Source: Nonomuraea dietziae (lineage in GTDB: Bacteria; Actinomycetota; Actinomycetes; Streptosporangiales; Streptosporangiaceae). Taken from it: 64,000 nucleotides of DNA. Made by a program: the position numbers and the translations under genes. Positions 7,469 through 17,511 of the stretch are shown here, piece by piece. The notes under the pieces were generated by a model. It did no database searches. It was not told the DNA's origin and was given only the letters and a program-made list of their open reading frames with translations. Each line of letters begins with the position of its first letter. Position 1 is the stretch's first letter. The DNA is taken from NCBI RefSeq assembly GCF_014195505.1, contig NZ_JACIBV010000001.1, positions 3,844,001 to 3,908,000 on the forward strand, in the 5' to 3' direction.

Positions 7469-8932
7469 ATGACTTTCGACTCGTTGAATCCGGCCACAGG
7501 CGAGGTCGTGGGAACGCATCCCCAGCACGACGCCGAGGCCGTAGGGCTGGCCGTCGCCAGGGCCGAGCAGGCGGCCGCCTGGTGGGCGGAGCTGGGCGCG
7601 GGCGAGCGCAGACGCAGGCTCCTCGACTACAAGGCGATCGTCACCCAGAACCTCAGGCCGCTGGCCGAGCTGGTCCACCAGGAGACGGGCAAGCCCAGGG
7701 GCGACGCCGTCCTGGAGATCGTCCTGACGATCACGCACCTCGACTGGGCCGCGCGCAACGCCGAGAAGGTGCTGGGCAGGCGCAGGGTCGCCACCGGCCT
7801 GATCGGGCTCAACCTGGCCGCGACGCTGGAGTACCTCCCGCTCGGCGTCGTGGGCGTGATCGGCCCGTGGAACTACCCCGTCTTCACCCCGATGGGCTCC
7901 ATCTCCTACGCGCTGGCCGCGGGCAACGCCGTGGTGTTCAAGCCGAGCGAGCTCACCCCCGGCTGCGGCGTACGGCTGGCGGAGCTGTTCGCCCAGGCCG
8001 TGCCCGAGCACCCCGTCCTGCAGACGATCACAGGGCTCGGGGAGACAGGCGCCGCGCTGGCCGGCGACCCGAGGGTGAAGAAGGTCGCGTTCACCGGCTC
8101 CACCGCCACCGCCAAGCGGGTGATGGCTGCCTGCGCGCGCAACCTCACCCCGATCGTCGCCGAGTGCGGCGGCAAGGACGCCTTCATCGTCGACGCGGAC
8201 GCCGACCTCAGGGCCGCGGCCGACGCCTGCCTGTGGGGAGCCTTGTCCAACGCGGGGCAGACGTGCGTGGGCGTGGAGCGCGTCTACGTCGTCGACCAGG
8301 TCTACGAGCCGTTCATGCGCGAGCTGAAGGAGCTGGCCTCGACAGTCAAGGCGGGCGAGCACTACGGGCCCATCACCATGCCCGCCCAGCTCGACATCAT
8401 CAGGCGGCACATCGAGGACGCGGTCAAGACGGGCAAGGCGGTCAAGGGAGGGCCCGAGTCGGTGCGCGCGCCCTACGTCGATCCCGTCATCGTCGAGGAC
8501 GTCCCCGAGGACTCCGCGGCGGTACGGGAGGAGACCTTCGGCCCGACCATCACCGTGCGCAGGACGAGGGACGCCAAGGAGGCGCTGGAGCTGGCCAACG
8601 CCTCCGCCTACGGGCTGGGCGGCACCGTCTTCTCCCGCGACACGCGCGGCGCCATGCGGCTGGCCAGGCTCATGCGCAGCGGGGCGACCGCGATCAACTC
8701 GGTCATCTCGTTCGCGGGAGTGCCCTCGCTGCCCTTCGGTGGCGTCGGCGACTCGGGGTTCGGCAGGATCCACGGCGCCGACGGCCTGAGGGAGTTCGCC
8801 AGGCCCAAGGCCATCGCCCGCCAGCGCTTCGCCCTGCCGGGAATGAACCTGACATCCTTCTCCCGCGCGCCCGGAGAACTTGAGCGACTGATCAGGATGG
8901 TGACCATCTTGCATGGGCGACGTAAGCGCTAA
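7469..8932 (+). CDS. NAD(P)-dependent aldehyde dehydrogenase, 487 aa
   Basis: This is a full-length aldehyde dehydrogenase superfamily enzyme, oxidising an aldehyde to the acid with NAD(P)+. Visible motifs are GPWNYPVFTPMGS (substrate/cofactor region), the Rossmann FTGSTATAKRV, the general-base Glu in VAECGGKDAF, the catalytic Cys in SNAGQTCVGVERVYV and the late motif REETFGPTITV. Starting at MTFDSLNP (ATG 7469) gives the usual family length; the 24 extra residues upstream look non-coding. The substrate cannot be told from sequence. A TetR-type gene follows on the same strand, and a TetR-like palindrome precedes this gene, so aldehyde- or ligand-responsive expression is plausible. Confidence 0.9.
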   Translation: MTFDSLNPATGEVVGTHPQHDAEAVGLAVARAEQAAAWWAELGAGERRRRLLDYKAIVTQNLRPLAELVHQETGKPRGDAVLEIVLTITHLDWAARNAEKVLGRRRVATGLIGLNLAATLEYLPLGVVGVIGPWNYPVFTPMGSISYALAAGNAVVFKPSELTPGCGVRLAELFAQAVPEHPVLQTITGLGETGAALAGDPRVKKVAFTGSTATAKRVMAACARNLTPIVAECGGKDAFIVDADADLRAAADACLWGALSNAGQTCVGVERVYVVDQVYEPFMRELKELASTVKAGEHYGPITMPAQLDIIRRHIEDAVKTGKAVKGGPESVRAPYVDPVIVEDVPEDSAAVREETFGPTITVRRTRDAKEALELANASAYGLGGTVFSRDTRGAMRLARLMRSGATAINSVISFAGVPSLPFGGVGDSGFGRIHGADGLREFARPKAIARQRFALPGMNLTSFSRAPGELERLIRMVTILHGRRKR

Positions 8933-8996
8933 TGTAAACACTCTTTCCCGAATGCGATCATCCATCCATAATTGTGGGCTCTGGGGGCTCACGATC

Positions 8997-9629
8997 ATGC
9001 GGAACGGGTGGAATGTGAACCGGTCTTACCGGGGAATGTCGGCCGAGCAAAGGCTGGCTGACAGACGAGAGCGGCTGATGGCCGCCGCATACACGCTCTA
9101 TGCGAAACCAGGATTCGCCGCCACGACCATCGAAAGGCTGTGCACGGAGGCCCGGATCTCCAATCGCGCCTTCTACGAATGTTTCGGCGGCAGGGAGGAG
9201 CTACTCCAGGCACTGCACGAACGGTGCGTCGACGAAACCATCGCCGCGGTCTCCAAGGCCCTGCAGGAGGCGCCCCAGGAACTCGACGAGCGCATCAGAG
9301 CCGGGATTTCCAGCTATATCGGTTTCGCGACGGCCGACTGGCGGCGAGCGCGCATCATGCACGTCGAAGTGCGCAGGTCAGGCGATGTTCTGACCGCCTC
9401 CAGGCAGCGGGCGATAGAGTCCTTCGCCCGCATGGTCGAGGACGTCACGGACAGCTTTCCCGACCCCGCTCCGGTCAATCGGCACCTGCTCGCACTCGGT
9501 GTGATAGGAGCGCTCCAGGAGCTACTCATCGAATGGGTACTGGCCGAGGAACCGCCTTCCATCGAGGAACTCGTCGCCGCGGCGGTCCATATCTTCCACA
9601 GATCCTTTTCCAACCAGGTGATCACTTAG
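8997..9629 (+). CDS. TetR-family transcriptional regulator, about 210 aa
   Basis: The N-terminal helix-turn-helix is clear: RERLMAAAYTLYAKPGFAAT, TIERLCTEARISNRAFYECF and GGREELLQALHERC match the TetR DNA-binding helices. The remaining ~140 residues are the variable helical ligand-binding domain. The exact start is uncertain. I chose ATG 8997, after a G-rich stretch, but GTG 9015 (VNRSYRGMSAEQRL) is equally possible. The frame is open further upstream, into the end of the aldehyde dehydrogenase gene. It probably represses its own operon and the dehydrogenase in response to a small molecule (inference from position). Confidence 0.85.
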   Translation: MRNGWNVNRSYRGMSAEQRLADRRERLMAAAYTLYAKPGFAATTIERLCTEARISNRAFYECFGGREELLQALHERCVDETIAAVSKALQEAPQELDERIRAGISSYIGFATADWRRARIMHVEVRRSGDVLTASRQRAIESFARMVEDVTDSFPDPAPVNRHLLALGVIGALQELLIEWVLAEEPPSIEELVAAAVHIFHRSFSNQVIT

Positions 9630-9706
9630 CGTGATTGCGTGATCGGCTGCACCGGGGGATATTCACACCGCCCGGACGCCGGCCGGACCGGGCGATCAGG
9701 CACGGG

Positions 9707-9741
9707 CGAGGGCAGGGGCGGCTGATCGCACCCTGCCCTCG
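9707..9741. terminator. Hairpin between convergent tetR and STAS genes
   Basis: CGAGGGCAGGG at 9707-9717 pairs perfectly with CCCTGCCCTCG at 9731-9741 across a 13-base loop. It lies between two convergent genes, so it can end transcription from either side. A second, shorter stem (CGCCCGG with CCGGGCG, 9669-9694) lies just before it. No strong T-run follows. Confidence 0.6.
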
Positions 9742-9790
9742 AATATGGTGTGGCCTCCGGCGCGCTCCCGACCACCGCCGGATGTCACTT

Positions 9791-10108
9791 TCAGGCCACC
9801 GCGGCCGCCGGCACCTCCACGCGCAACACTCGATTCAGCCGAGTCACCGCCAGCACCCGCATGATCCGTGGTGGCACTCCCCGAAGAACGAGACGGCGAT
9901 CCGCGCTCAACGCGCGACGATGCGTGCCCACGAGCACACCGAGACCAGTGGAGTCGATCATCTCCAGGGTGGAGAGGTCGACGATCAGGTCGCCCTTGCC
10001 CGAATCGACCGCGTCGTGCAGATGCGGCCGTATCTCGGCAACGGTCCCCACGTCGAGCCGATGCCCGACATACACCACCTGTGCCCCCGGCTTCCCTCGG
10101 ACCCGCAT
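9791..10108 (-). CDS. STAS-domain anti-sigma-factor antagonist, 105 aa
   Basis: The whole protein is one STAS domain of the SpoIIAA/RsbV type. The signature DLIVDLSTLEMIDSTGLGVL (about residues 40-59) includes the DST serine that a partner anti-sigma kinase phosphorylates. When unphosphorylated such proteins bind the anti-sigma factor and free its sigma factor. A strong ribosome site (GAGGAGG) precedes the ATG. No kinase or sigma gene is adjacent, so this is an orphan whose partner is encoded elsewhere. It is separated by 101 bases from the response regulator upstream on the same strand. Confidence 0.85.
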   Translation of the reverse strand: MRVRGKPGAQVVYVGHRLDVGTVAEIRPHLHDAVDSGKGDLIVDLSTLEMIDSTGLGVLVGTHRRALSADRRLVLRGVPPRIMRVLAVTRLNRVLRVEVPAAAVA

Positions 10109-10209
10109 GCCACCTCCTCAGGTCACGCCGCCATTAAATCACGCAACGTAGTCATTCACTCTCGCAAGGTGAGAATCAACACACACCAGCCATGAGTACG
10201 GTTACCCAC

Positions 10210-10803
10210 TCAGAGCCAACCCATGTCCCTCGCCATCCGAATTGCGGTGATTCGGTTGCTTGCGCCCAACTTCGTGATGGCGCTGGACAGGTAATTTCGC
10301 ACCGTTCCCTCGGTGAGATGCATGGCCACGGAGATCTCCCCGACCGACAGGCCCGTGGCGGCCAGCTCCAGCGCTCCTCGCTCACGCTCGGTCAGCGGGC
10401 TCTCCCCCGCCATCATCGCCGAGGCGGCCATCTCGGGGTCCAGGTAGCGTCCGCCGTCGCGGACCTTCCTGATCGCCGCGGCCAGCTCGCTGGCGGAGGC
10501 GTCCTTGGGGATGAAGCCGCGCACCCCCGCCGCCAGCGCCCTGCGCAGGTAGCCGGGCCTGCCGAAACTCGTGAGGATGACGATCGCCTGGCCGGGGAGG
10601 GCCTCGGCGACGCTCAGGCCGTCCATGCCCGGCATCTCGATGTCGAGCACGACCACGTCGGGGCTGTGCGCCTCGACCGCGCCCACCACCTGGTCCCCCC
10701 TGCCGACCTGGACGACCACCTCGATGTCGGGCTCCAGGCCGAGCAGGGTGGCCAGCGCCTGCCGGATGAGGTGCTCGTCGTCGGCCAGCAATACCTTGAT
10801 CAT
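10210..10803 (-). CDS. NarL/LuxR-family response regulator (DesR-like), 197 aa
   Basis: The N-terminal receiver domain has the acidic pocket (LLADDEH), the phospho-acceptor Asp in VVVLDIEMPGMDG (about residue 54) and the conserved Lys in FIPKDASASEL. The C-terminus is a LuxR-type helix-turn-helix (LTERERGALELAATGLSVGE, then TVRNYLSSAITKLGASNR). The ATG at 10803 overlaps the histidine kinase stop by four bases (ATGA), so the pair is translated together. The adjacent ABC-2 exporter genes, transcribed ahead of the pair, are the likely regulatory target, as in DesKR-type or drug-response modules (inference). Confidence 0.92.
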   Translation of the reverse strand: MIKVLLADDEHLIRQALATLLGLEPDIEVVVQVGRGDQVVGAVEAHSPDVVVLDIEMPGMDGLSVAEALPGQAIVILTSFGRPGYLRRALAAGVRGFIPKDASASELAAAIRKVRDGGRYLDPEMAASAMMAGESPLTERERGALELAATGLSVGEISVAMHLTEGTVRNYLSSAITKLGASNRITAIRMARDMGWL

Positions 10804-11879
10804 GCGGGAATCCTCGCCCTCACCGTGAACTGACCGTCGCTCTGTCCCGCCGTCAGCGCGCCGCCGTGCGCGGCGACCCGCTCGCTCATTCCCGCCAGGC
10901 CGCTGCCGGCCGTACCGCTGGGCGGCTTGGGGTGGTCGTTGCTCACGGTCAGCTCGACCCACCCGCCCGTGGAGGCGACCTTGATGCGGCAGCGGGTGGC
11001 GGCGCTGTGCCGCAGCACGTTGGTGCTGCTCTCTCGTACCAGCCAGGCCAGCAGCGTGCTCACCTCGTCGCCCAGCGCCGTATCCGGCAGTTCGAGGGCG
11101 CAGCTGATGCCCGCCGCCTCCATGACCGCCCTGACGCTGCGCAGCTCCGCGTTGAGGTCGACTGTGCGGTAGCCGCGGACGACCGAGCGGATCTCCTTGA
11201 GCGACTCGCGCGCCAGCCGCCTGACCTCCAGCATCTCCTCGGCCGCTGGGCCCGAGGCCAGGCGGGCGGCCAGCTCGCTCTTGACCGCGATGGCCGAGAG
11301 GCTGTGGCCCACCACGTCGTGCAGGTCGCGGGAGAAGCGCAGCCGCTCCTCGGTGACCGCCAGCTTGGCCTGGGCGTCCCTGCCCTCGAGCGAAGCCTTG
11401 ACCACCGTCCAGAACCAGAACTGGAAGCGGTTGAGCCACACCACCATGCTGATCGTCGCGGCGTAGAAGACCACGGCGTGGGGCTGGAAGGCCGCGCACG
11501 CCACCGTCGCGATCAGGATCATCAGCGCGGCGGTGAACCTGGAGACGTGCAGACCGGCGAGCGCCCCCCAGGCCAGGGCCGCCATCGCGCCCGCGAACTC
11601 GGGCTCGCGGGTCATGATGAAGATCACCAGCGCCAGCACGCCCGTGATGACGACCTCGGTGCGGGCGTGCGTCCCCGTCACGGTGATCCTGGCGGCCCGC
11701 CAGTAGACGACGGTGAAGGCGGCGGCCGACGCCCCCGCCACCACCAGCTGCCATGGCGGAGGAGGACCGGGTGCCGTCGCCGTCCAGAACAGGCCCACCC
11801 ACGGCAGCAGAGCGCCTCCTGCGACACTCCACATGGTGGCTCGCCTGAGGCGCTGGTATTCGGTCCTGCGATCGCTCAT
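10800..11879 (-). CDS. DesK-type sensor histidine kinase, 359 aa
   Basis: About five or six hydrophobic segments fill residues 15-165. They are followed by a HisKA_3 dimerisation domain with the H-box RFSRDLHDVVGHSLSAIAVK (phospho-His near residue 188), an N-box (RESSTNVLRHS) and a G-box (GSGLAGMSERVAAHGG) of the HATPase domain. Starting at MSDRRTEY (ATG 11879) removes a low-quality 41-residue extension that runs into the permease gene. It pairs with the overlapping response regulator. The signal is probably sensed within the membrane, as there is no large extracellular domain. The ABC exporter gene ends 13 bases upstream of this start. Confidence 0.9.
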   Translation of the reverse strand: MSDRRTEYQRLRRATMWSVAGGALLPWVGLFWTATAPGPPPPWQLVVAGASAAAFTVVYWRAARITVTGTHARTEVVITGVLALVIFIMTREPEFAGAMAALAWGALAGLHVSRFTAALMILIATVACAAFQPHAVVFYAATISMVVWLNRFQFWFWTVVKASLEGRDAQAKLAVTEERLRFSRDLHDVVGHSLSAIAVKSELAARLASGPAAEEMLEVRRLARESLKEIRSVVRGYRTVDLNAELRSVRAVMEAAGISCALELPDTALGDEVSTLLAWLVRESSTNVLRHSAATRCRIKVASTGGWVELTVSNDHPKPPSGTAGSGLAGMSERVAAHGGALTAGQSDGQFTVRARIPA

Positions 11880-11892
11880 GGTGGGAGCCAAC

Positions 11893-12609
11893 CTAGCCGT
11901 GCCTGGGATCCCAGCGGAACAGCCACTTCGCCAGCAGCCCCGCGACCACGAGCCAGGCGAGCAGCGCCCCGATCCAGGGCAGCGCCGCCGCCCAGGAGCC
12001 ACCGCCGTAGCCCATCCGCATCATCTCCACGATCGGCGTCGTGGGCACCAGCCTGACGGCGAAGGGCATCTCCGACAGCGGGATGACGAGCGGGGAGCCC
12101 ACCAGCGCCACGATCAGCACCGGCAGCACCGCGACCTGGGCCAGCTCGGCGTTCGGCGTGATCCCCGAGAAGGCGGCGGCCAGCAGCCCGAACACCGCCA
12201 CGCCCAGCACCGCGGCCACCAGCATCATCGGCACGTTCTCCGGCAGACCACCGCCCGTGCGGTCGATCCACACCACCAGCAGCGCCACCTGCAGGACGAA
12301 GACCGCCAGCGCCGCCAGGCCGGCCCCGCCGAAGATGGCCACCGCCGAACCCTGGCCTCCGCGCAGCCGCTTGAGCACCAGCTCCTCACGCCGCGCGGTG
12401 AAGGAGTTGACGAGGTTCATGAAGACCGCGAAGGCGAGCAGCACCCCCGGCATCCCCGTCAGGATGAACGATTCGCTGCCGCCCTGCGAGAGCATCCAGG
12501 CGAACAGCAACGGCAGCAGCAGCACGTTGAAGACGGCCGTGGTGTTGCGGCCGAGCAGCTTCAGATCCATCCTGGCCAGCCGTACGGCGTGCAGCACGTC
12601 GGTTCTCAT
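11893..12609 (-). CDS. ABC-2 type transporter permease, 238 aa
   Basis: About six membrane helices are visible (for example FNVLLLPLLFAWML, LAALAVFVLQVALLVVW, VPMMLVAAVLGVAVFGLLAA and WIGALLAWLVVAGLL), with a short cytoplasmic N-terminus. This is the layout of an ABC-2 exporter permease for drugs, lipids or polyketides. The ATG overlaps the stop of the ATP-binding gene by four bases (12606-12609). A homodimer would pair with two copies of that ATPase. The substrate is unknown; efflux of an antibiotic or membrane-active compound is likely given the attached two-component system. Confidence 0.88.
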   Translation of the reverse strand: MRTDVLHAVRLARMDLKLLGRNTTAVFNVLLLPLLFAWMLSQGGSESFILTGMPGVLLAFAVFMNLVNSFTARREELVLKRLRGGQGSAVAIFGGAGLAALAVFVLQVALLVVWIDRTGGGLPENVPMMLVAAVLGVAVFGLLAAAFSGITPNAELAQVAVLPVLIVALVGSPLVIPLSEMPFAVRLVPTTPIVEMMRMGYGGGSWAAALPWIGALLAWLVVAGLLAKWLFRWDPRHG

Positions 12610-13556
12610 CGCTTGTCCTCCACCACTCGCAGGAAGGCGTCCTCGAGGGTGCCCCTGCGCACCTCGAGCCGCTCCAGGGTCAGTTCCATCTCGTCGGCCC
12701 AGGCCAGCAGCGCCCTGAGAGCGGGATGGGCCTCGCCGCGCAGGGTGTAGACGACGTGCCCGCGCTCGGACACGGGAGCCGCGCCGTCCAGGAAGGGCGG
12801 CTCGGCCGGACGCGGCAGCCTGAAGGTGATCTGGTCGCCGGTCGTGGCCACGACCTCGTCCACCGTGCCGTAGGTGTGGATCACGCCCTCGTGCATGATG
12901 GCGAGCCTGTCGGCCAGGCGCTCGGCCTCCTCCAGGTAGTGCGTGGTGAGCAGCACCGTGGTGCCGCGCTCCTTCAGCCCCCTGATGACCTCCCAGGTGG
13001 CCTGCCTGGCCTCGGGGTCCATGCCGGTGGTCGGCTCGTCGAGGAAGAGGACCTCGGGGCGCGAGAGCACCGCGAGGGCGAGGTCCAGCCTGCGCTTCTG
13101 ACCGCCCGACAGCTGCCTGACCCTGGTCCTGGCCTTGTTGGCCAGCCCCACCAGCTCCAGGACGTCCTCCTTCACGGGCTGACGGCCCGCGTCGGCGCTC
13201 ATCCCCCGCCAGACGTCGACGGTCTCGGCGACGGTCAGGTCACCGAAGAAGCCCGCCTCCTGCAGCATGATCCCGATGCGCGGGCGCAGCGCCCTGCGCT
13301 CCTTCATGGGGTCGAGCCCGAGGACCCTGACCATGCCGTCGCTCGCCCTGGTGAACCCCTCCAGGACCTCCATCGTGGTGGTCTTGCCCGCGCCGTTGGT
13401 GCCCAGCAGCGCGAACAGCTCCCCCTGGGGCACCTCGAAGGAGATCCCCCTCACCGCCTCGAAGCTTCCGTAGCGCTGCCGCAACCCCGCGACCTCGATC
13501 GCCGGTCCGCCCACCGCCCCGCGCTCCGCGGTGTCCGCCGCCTGTGTCGTCCTCAT
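12606..13556 (-). CDS. ABC transporter ATP-binding protein (ABC-2 exporter), 316 aa
   Basis: The nucleotide-binding motifs are all present: Walker A LLGTNGAGKTTTMEVL, Q-loop IMLQEAGFFGDLTV, signature RQLSGGQKRRLDLALAVL, Walker B EVLFLDEPTTGMDPEA and H-loop TVLLTTHYLEEAERL. The C-terminal ~80 residues form the extra domain common in drug-exporter ATPases of the DrrA/CcmA type. It leads the four-gene unit ATPase, permease, kinase, regulator, all linked by overlaps or a 13-base gap. Its promoter lies in the 126-base divergent gap shared with the adenosyltransferase gene. Confidence 0.92.
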   Translation of the reverse strand: MRTTQAADTAERGAVGGPAIEVAGLRQRYGSFEAVRGISFEVPQGELFALLGTNGAGKTTTMEVLEGFTRASDGMVRVLGLDPMKERRALRPRIGIMLQEAGFFGDLTVAETVDVWRGMSADAGRQPVKEDVLELVGLANKARTRVRQLSGGQKRRLDLALAVLSRPEVLFLDEPTTGMDPEARQATWEVIRGLKERGTTVLLTTHYLEEAERLADRLAIMHEGVIHTYGTVDEVVATTGDQITFRLPRPAEPPFLDGAAPVSERGHVVYTLRGEAHPALRALLAWADEMELTLERLEVRRGTLEDAFLRVVEDKR

Positions 13557-13682
13557 GCGTCCAAGTTTGCTGTGCGCGCCTTCCCGCCTGTAGTCACCGA
13601 TATCACCGACCCCGTGTGACGATCACTCCGGTCGCACATGACATCTGTCATGAGGCGGGGAACCGTCTGCGATGCTGGGGTC

Positions 13683-14273
13683 ATGACCCGCGCAGACAAG
13701 GACAAGCCGGTCGTCCTCTCCACCATCTACACCCGTACCGGAGACGACGGCACGACCGCGCTCAGCGACCTGAGCCGCACCTCGAAGACCGACCCCAGGC
13801 TCGCCGCCTACGCCGACGCCGAGGAGGCCAACGCCGCCATCGGCCTGGCCCTGGCGTACGGCACGCTCGCCCCCGAGATCGTCGAGGTGCTGGGCAGGGT
13901 CCAGAACGAGCTGTTCGACCTCGGCGCCGACCTGGCCACCCCCGCCGTCGACACGCCGGAGTTCCCTCCGCTGCGGGTGGAGCCCTCCTATGTCGCCTGG
14001 CTGGAGGAGCAGTGCGACCGCTTCAACGCCGAGCTGAACCCGCTGCGCAGCTTCATCCTGCCCGGCGGCGACCCCGCGACGGCCCAGCTGCACGTGGCCA
14101 GGGTGACGGTCCGCCGCGCCGAGCGCTCGGCCTGGGCGGCCATGCAGGCCTACAACGACATCAGCCCGCTGCCCGCCACGTACCTCAATCGCCTGTCGGA
14201 CCTGCTGTTCATCCTGTGCAGGACCGCCCACGACGGCACCGAGATCCTGTGGAAGCCGGGAGGCACGCGATAA
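13683..14273 (+). CDS. pduO: PduO-type cob(I)alamin adenosyltransferase, 196 aa
   Basis: It transfers the 5'-deoxyadenosyl group of ATP to cob(I)alamin to make coenzyme B12. The N-terminal ATP-binding motif YTRTGDDGTTAL, the DAEEANAAIGLA helix, the catalytic-region stretch FILPGGDPATAQLHVARVTV with RRAER, and the end YLNRLSDLLFILCR are all typical. Starting at MTRADKDK (ATG 13683) gives the usual length; 15 residues of alternative upstream frame are low quality. The gene stands alone, divergent from the ABC exporter and convergent with the DUF2550-like gene. Such isolated adenosyltransferases usually supply mutases encoded elsewhere. Confidence 0.93.
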   Translation: MTRADKDKPVVLSTIYTRTGDDGTTALSDLSRTSKTDPRLAAYADAEEANAAIGLALAYGTLAPEIVEVLGRVQNELFDLGADLATPAVDTPEFPPLRVEPSYVAWLEEQCDRFNAELNPLRSFILPGGDPATAQLHVARVTVRRAERSAWAAMQAYNDISPLPATYLNRLSDLLFILCRTAHDGTEILWKPGGTR

Positions 14274-14294
14274 CGGGAGCGCTCGGACGGCGCG

Positions 14295-14672
14295 TCAGGC
14301 GACGTCCAGATAGGCGCTCGGCGGCGCCGACTCCAGCCAGGCCAGGAAGCCGGTCAACGCGTCCTCCGACATCGCCAGGGAGATCGGCCCGCAGTCGACC
14401 GCCCACAGCCCGCCGTCGATGGGACGGCGGGCGGAAACAGTCAGGCCGCGCCTCGCGATAGCGTGGCGCGGCCTGAACAGCACACCCATGAAGGGGATCC
14501 AGTGGAGCTCCCCGTCGGCGTAGCGGGCTACTCCGCTGCGCCAGCCGTGGGAGCCGACCTTGATACGACACGGCACGCTCCCGCGGGAACGTGCCAGCGC
14601 GAAACCGCGGATCACCAGAAGAGCCGCGACCAGGAGGGCAGCGAGCAGTGCGTCCGTAAGAATCGTCAGCAT
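14295..14672 (-). CDS. DUF2550-like single-pass membrane protein, 125 aa
   Basis: One N-terminal membrane helix (LTDALLAALLVAALLVIRGF) is followed by a ~100-residue basic, beta-rich domain (SVPCRIKVGSHGWRSGVARY, ELHWIPF). I recognise this as resembling the actinobacterial DUF2550 family, which commonly sits directly after atpC. Here it starts 25 bases after the atpC stop and may be the last gene of the ATP synthase operon. The function is unknown. The ATG at 14672 follows GGCGG and gives the expected short N-terminus. The gene converges on the adenosyltransferase gene, with only 21 bases between the stops. Confidence 0.8.
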   Translation of the reverse strand: MLTILTDALLAALLVAALLVIRGFALARSRGSVPCRIKVGSHGWRSGVARYADGELHWIPFMGVLFRPRHAIARRGLTVSARRPIDGGLWAVDCGPISLAMSEDALTGFLAWLESAPPSAYLDVA

Positions 14673-14697
14673 CGCCGCCCCCGCCGGTTGTGAAAGA

Positions 14698-15102
14698 TCA
14701 GACGTCCTCGCCGGCGGCCTGCAGCCGGGCCTTGGCACGCTTGGCCTCGACCGCCGCGTCGGCGTCATCCTGGTTCGCCTCGACCGAGGCCTGAGCCCTG
14801 GCCAGAGCGTCGCGGGCAGCCGCGACGTCCACCTCGGAGCCCAGCTCGGCCGCTTCGGCCAGCACGGACACCTCGTTGTCGGCCACGGAGATGAACCCGC
14901 CGTGCACCGCGGCCACGAGATCATCCTCGCCGCCGCCGCGCTTCACACGCAGGACCCCGCCCTCGACGAGTACGCCGAGCACCGGTGCGTGTTGAGGCAT
15001 AATACCGATCTCGCCGTCCACGGTCTTGGCAATCACCATGTCGGCCTCGCCCGACCAGATCTCACGCTCCGGTGAGACGACCCCTACCCGTAGCTTCGCC
15101 AC
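14698..15102 (-). CDS. atpC: ATP synthase F1 epsilon subunit, 134 aa
   Basis: This is the central-stalk subunit that couples rotation to catalysis and can inhibit ATP hydrolysis. The N-terminal beta-sandwich is clear (LRVGVVSPEREIWSGEADMV, GEIGIMPQHAPVLGVLVEGG, VHGGFISVADNEVSVLAEAA), followed by a two-helix C-terminal domain (ALARAQASVEANQDD, VEAKRAKARLQAAGE). It is the last classical gene of the atp operon, 68 bases after atpD, and a strong hairpin lies in that gap. Confidence 0.96.
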   Translation of the reverse strand: MAKLRVGVVSPEREIWSGEADMVIAKTVDGEIGIMPQHAPVLGVLVEGGVLRVKRGGGEDDLVAAVHGGFISVADNEVSVLAEAAELGSEVDVAAARDALARAQASVEANQDDADAAVEAKRAKARLQAAGEDV

Positions 15103-15127
15103 TTGTGTAGGTTCCTTTCCGATCTGA

Positions 15128-15160
15128 TGCCGGCATCAGCACACCGTGCTGATGCCGGCA
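15128..15160. promoter_or_regulatory. Perfect 14-bp stem-loop in the atpD-atpC gap
   Basis: TGCCGGCATCAGCA at 15128-15141 pairs perfectly with its complement at 15147-15160 across a five-base loop. It lies inside the operon, after the atpD stop and 26 bases before the atpC start, and has no T-run. It could be a partial terminator, a processing barrier that stabilises upstream mRNA, or a way to lower epsilon output (inference). Confidence 0.6.
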
Positions 15161-15170
15161 CCGAAGGCGA

Positions 15171-17508
<2,338 letters not shown>

Positions 17509-17511
17509 CGG

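Noticed and set aside
9635..10195. A plus-strand 186-residue frame over the STAS gene
   Set aside because: Antisense to a clear STAS domain and with shadow-type composition.
10210..11832. A 540-residue minus-strand frame ending in the response regulator
   Set aside because: Only the last 197 residues are family-like. The upstream part is an off-frame reading of the histidine kinase, which has a clear start and an ATGA overlap.
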